Positions 61,725 through 64,000 of a DNA stretch of 64,000 nt are shown one piece after another. Position numbers and translations under genes: made by a program. Source of the stretch: Bacillus sp. FJAT-49711 (GTDB taxonomy: Bacteria; Bacillota; Bacilli; Bacillales; Bacillaceae_C). Within the stretch, counting starts at the first letter, position 1, and the number at the start of each line of letters is the position of its first letter. Under the pieces are notes generated by a model, which worked only from the letters and a program-made list of their open reading frames with translations, did not search any database and was not told the origin of the DNA. The stretch lies in NCBI RefSeq assembly GCF_018343715.1, contig NZ_JAGYPL010000003.1:183022-247021 (forward strand). The letters are read 5' to 3'.

Positions 61725-62270
61725 ATGTCTAAAGTTGATAGAAGAAGGCTAAAGTCACAAGAAACGATAAAAAATGCTGTTATCGAGTTAATTTCCGAAA
61801 AAAACTTTGATGATATTACGATGCATGATATTTCCGGCAAGGCCAATGTTAGCAGGGGTACGATTTATTCTCATTATGTCGATAAATTTGACCTGCTTGA
61901 AAAGCTTATTGAAGAACATCTTAATGAAATGGAAGAACTATGCGACTCCGCAGCAGAATTAGATTATATTGACGCAAATCAAGTGTGGTTCGATTATATT
62001 AAAGAAAATTACTTATTCTTTTCCACCATGTTGGCAAGCAATGGAATGCAGCATTTTCGAACACAGTTCCTTGAATTTCTATCGGAACAATTCAAGAACG
62101 ACATCAAAGTTAATATGGGGAAAAACCGCGGGTTAAACGAAGAGATTATTCTTCAGTTTATTGTGATGTCGTATATCGGGATTGTGGAATGGTGGGTCAA
62201 GAATGAAATGCCTTATCCACCGTATGTCATGGCGGAACAAGTGGGAATTTTGCTGGACAGAAATCTATGA
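61725..62270 (+). CDS. TetR-family transcriptional regulator
   Basis: 181 residues from ATG 61725; a GTG five codons earlier is possible. HTH at about 10-58 (QETIKNAVIELISEKNFDDIT, ISGKANVSRGTIYSHYVDKFDLLEKL). The C-terminal domain, ending GIVEWWVKNEMPYPPYVMAEQV, resembles TetR_C_7 proteins such as DhaS. No obvious target gene besides the GNAT gene 51 bases downstream. Confidence 0.87.
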   Translation: MSKVDRRRLKSQETIKNAVIELISEKNFDDITMHDISGKANVSRGTIYSHYVDKFDLLEKLIEEHLNEMEELCDSAAELDYIDANQVWFDYIKENYLFFSTMLASNGMQHFRTQFLEFLSEQFKNDIKVNMGKNRGLNEEIILQFIVMSYIGIVEWWVKNEMPYPPYVMAEQVGILLDRNL

Positions 62271-62321
62271 TTAGTCGATGATGACTATGTAAACAAAATG
62301 CCAGATTATCGGGGGTGTGAA

Positions 62322-62885
62322 ATGATATATTTTGAAACATCAAGATTACGATTGCGTGATTGGAATGAAACAGACCTAGAGCCATTTAGTCGAATAAATG
62401 CAGATGAAGAAGTCATGAGGTATTTTCCCAAAACTTTATCAAAAGAAGAAACAAATGCGTTCTTTACATTAATTTTATCAGAATTCAAAGAATGTGGATT
62501 TGGGTTATATGCTGTGGAAGTGAAAGAAAATAAAGAGTTTATAGGTTTTATAGGTTTTCACAAGGCAACATTTGAGGCTGATTTTACACCGTGTATAGAA
62601 ATTGGATGGCGATTAAAAAAAGAGGCCTGGGGAAAAGGTTATGCAACTGAAGGGGCATTAGCTTGCCTAGAATATGGATTAAATGAATTAGGTTTTAGTG
62701 ATGTTTATAGTTTTACAGCAGATGTTAATCATTCATCGAAAAATGTAATGAAAAAAATTGGTATGAACTATATAGAAACCTTCAAGCACCCAAAAATAAA
62801 TAACGATAGTCCATTAAATAAGCATGTACTATTTCATATAAAACAAAATGATTTTAACAAAAAAAGAGCCACTATTCCTAATTGA
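62322..62885 (+). CDS. GNAT-family N-acetyltransferase (RimJ/RimL type)
   Basis: 187 residues from ATG 62322 (GGGGGTG upstream; an earlier in-frame ATG lacks a site). FETSRLRLRDWNETDLEPF is the usual RimJ/RimL-like start; acetyl-CoA loop IEIGWRLKKEAWGKGYATEGA (in two parts, about 92-112); ends with SSKNVMKKIGMNYIE. Acetylates a protein N-terminus or a small amine. May be co-transcribed with tetR. Confidence 0.87.
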   Translation: MIYFETSRLRLRDWNETDLEPFSRINADEEVMRYFPKTLSKEETNAFFTLILSEFKECGFGLYAVEVKENKEFIGFIGFHKATFEADFTPCIEIGWRLKKEAWGKGYATEGALACLEYGLNELGFSDVYSFTADVNHSSKNVMKKIGMNYIETFKHPKINNDSPLNKHVLFHIKQNDFNKKRATIPN

Positions 62886-63008
62886 GATTTGTAAGGGTTA
62901 GTGGATTTCTCTTCGTTTGAATTAACCAACTTTTCATATGAGAAACTTGTTGTATTCTTGATGAATTTCTACATAGTTGAACCCTCTCAAAACAACTCGA
63001 AAGTATTT

Positions 63009-63677
63009 TTATCGCTTAGGAGGACGAAAACCAGCTTTCACTGCTTCCTTCTCCGTGCAAAACATCGCTTCTGCCTTTGTTTGTTCATACCACGGAGAGT
63101 CTGGAGTATGATAGATTTTTTCGGAGCCAATATTTCCTTTTATTAGACAGTCTTTTGATTTGTTCTCCTTTGAATCGGTATCCATCGTTTCAGGATGAAA
63201 TCCATCCTCCCGGGCGTAATTCTCAATCGCCCAAATCCCCACTCCTTTTTTTTGCGCTTTCTTTTGAATAGCGTCAAATTGATTAACGTAGCGGGTGTTT
63301 GGTGGATATATGTATGCGACTCTAGCCAGGCCTTTCTTTAGCAATTCCTCTTGAATCATTTTCCCATCCACATACACATAGGCTAATAATCGCCCATATT
63401 TATCTAGTTTTGGTCCAATATCAAATTCCAACTCAATCTTTTTAGCGTTTTCTACTAAATTAGTAGTAAACTCTTTAGCTTCTTGCCCAAAAGGCTGTTC
63501 ACCTAGACGCGGGTGTGAAGTTTCAGGGCTATCCAATAATAAAAACCTTACTTTTTCTCGTTCACCATTATACATGACAACAATCGTATCGCCATCAATG
63601 GGCTGCACTAATTCAACCCCAACCTTATTGCCTGTACTACTAGAGCAGCCTATAAGGTTTAAAACTAATAGTAGTAT
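63009..63677 (-). pseudogene. Thermonuclease (YncB-like secreted nuclease) with start removed by an IS605-type element
   Basis: Staphylococcal-nuclease fold: PIDGDTIVVMYNGEREKVRF (Ca2+ Asp and first Arg region), DSPET, DKYGRLLAYVYVDGK (second Arg) and GLARVAYIYPPNTRY. A C-terminal extension (MFCTEKEAVKAGFRPPKR) is Ada-like in look. Upstream in frame are the end of a lipoprotein signal and lipobox (LLLVLNLIGCSSS), but no start codon: at about 63678 the sequence becomes the end of a TnpB element and an in-frame TAG follows. The first usable start (GTG 63608) would give a protein without export signal. Confidence 0.8.
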
Positions 63678-63684
63678 ATTGAAC

Positions 63685-63704
63685 CTCTCACGGCTAAAGC
63701 CGTA
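63685..63704. repeat. IS605-type right-end hairpin
   Basis: CTcACGGC / GCCGTaAG stem with TAAA loop; the subterminal palindrome recognised by Y1 transposases and part of the TnpB guide RNA scaffold. Confidence 0.7.
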
Positions 63705-63742
63705 AGATTCCTAGGTACAGAAACCCCTTGGCTTCTAATGCA

Positions 63743-64000
63743 TTAGGCTATCCCCACAGTTCCTGCGGTTAATCGCAATGCTTCATTGCGAAGATTGATA
63801 CTTGCGTTAAGATCACGTTGATGAAGGCATTCGCATGATGGGCAAGTCCACTCACGCAACGCTAGATCCTTAACGGCTTTATGTTTATGACCACAATGAG
63901 AACAAAGTTGACTGGAAGCAAAATTCCTTGCAACAAGGACTACTTGTTTTCCGTACCATTTTGCTTTATATTCCAACATCGTTCTGAATTGTGACCACGA
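63743..64000 (-). CDS. tnpB: TnpB (RNA-guided nuclease of IS605 elements), C-terminal part
   Basis: 85 codons to the window edge. The sequence [20 protein letters not shown] leads into the zinc ribbon ([11 protein letters not shown]...[10 protein letters not shown], four cysteines) and the last RuvC motif [16 protein letters not shown] with the catalytic Asp. TnpB cuts DNA using a guide RNA made from the element's right end. The N-terminal RuvC parts are outside the window, so integrity cannot be judged. Confidence 0.9.
   Translation of the reverse strand, partial: SWSQFRTMLEYKAKWYGKQVVLVARNFASSQLCSHCGHKHKAVKDLALREWTCPSCECLHQRDLNASINLRNEALRLTAGTVGIA

Larger units (their letters stand above)
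63678..64000 (-). mobile_element. IS200/IS605-family element, right end (partial)
   Basis: Contains the 3' part of a tnpB gene and, beyond its stop, a right-end hairpin CTCACGGC-TAAA-GCCGTAAG (63685-63704) with flanking TTGAAC at 63678-63683, as at IS605-type ends. The rest lies outside the window. Confidence 0.78.

Overview
The window comes from a low-GC, endospore-forming member of the Bacillaceae. It carries a small acid-soluble spore protein (SspO), a probable gamma-type SASP, two GerPA/GerPF-like proteins and the DUF1659-DUF2922-YvrJ trio. Many genes have recognisable B. subtilis counterparts (pcp, ilvA, ykqA, yerD, yqjF, yknXYZ, a yidC2 with a mifM-like leader, ywcJ). Strong Shine-Dalgarno sites and frequent TTG/GTG starts fit as well. 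I cannot assign a genus from sequence alone. No rRNA, tRNA or CRISPR array was seen.

Layout. 1-10 kb: a serine hydrolase cut by the window edge, its TetR neighbour, sspO, a sigma factor-ClpP2 pair, a DHH phosphoesterase, an ECF41 sigma factor with its oxidoreductase partner and a matching promoter, and small spore-type genes. 10-24 kb: single housekeeping and accessory genes (YkqA, Pcp, a CPA2 antiporter, HAD, MFS, YerD), broken by decayed genes (rsmF, yqjF and small fragments), a SAM-I riboswitch in front of a 63-residue protein of unknown function, and a 1.1 kb higher-order tandem repeat.

24.4-35.8 kb: a single-strand locus of ten genes that I read as uptake and complete breakdown of ergothioneine. 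It holds a HAL-family lyase without the MIO triad (ergothionase), a divergent urocanase (thiourocanate hydratase), a DUF917 protein (thiohydantoin desulfhydrase), a hydantoinase, an N-carbamoyl-glutamate hydrolase, an OpuC/EgtU-like ABC importer and an IclR regulator. Two identical-arm palindromes spaced 21 bp lie at the head promoter. Predicted products are trimethylamine, sulfide, ammonia, CO2 and L-glutamate.

36-52 kb: SIMPL protein, IlvA, a DUF3895 protein, a ten-copy 52-bp tandem repeat, Rex-controlled adhE with a possible 66-codon leader ORF, a YknXYZ exporter behind an ECF-type promoter, YidC2 behind a MifM-like arrest-peptide leader, a Rex-controlled formate/nitrite channel, and a GH3 glucosidase divergent from an AraC regulator.

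52-64 kb: CueP-like lipoprotein, ArsR/SRPBCC pair with operators, DUF3231, a MerR-controlled MFS-esterase unit with a 19-bp-spacer promoter, a sugar efflux-type MFS, an aldo/keto reductase opposite a frameshifted AraC regulator, TetR, GNAT, and a secreted nuclease gene whose start has been removed by an IS605-type element. The TnpB end of that element runs off the right edge.
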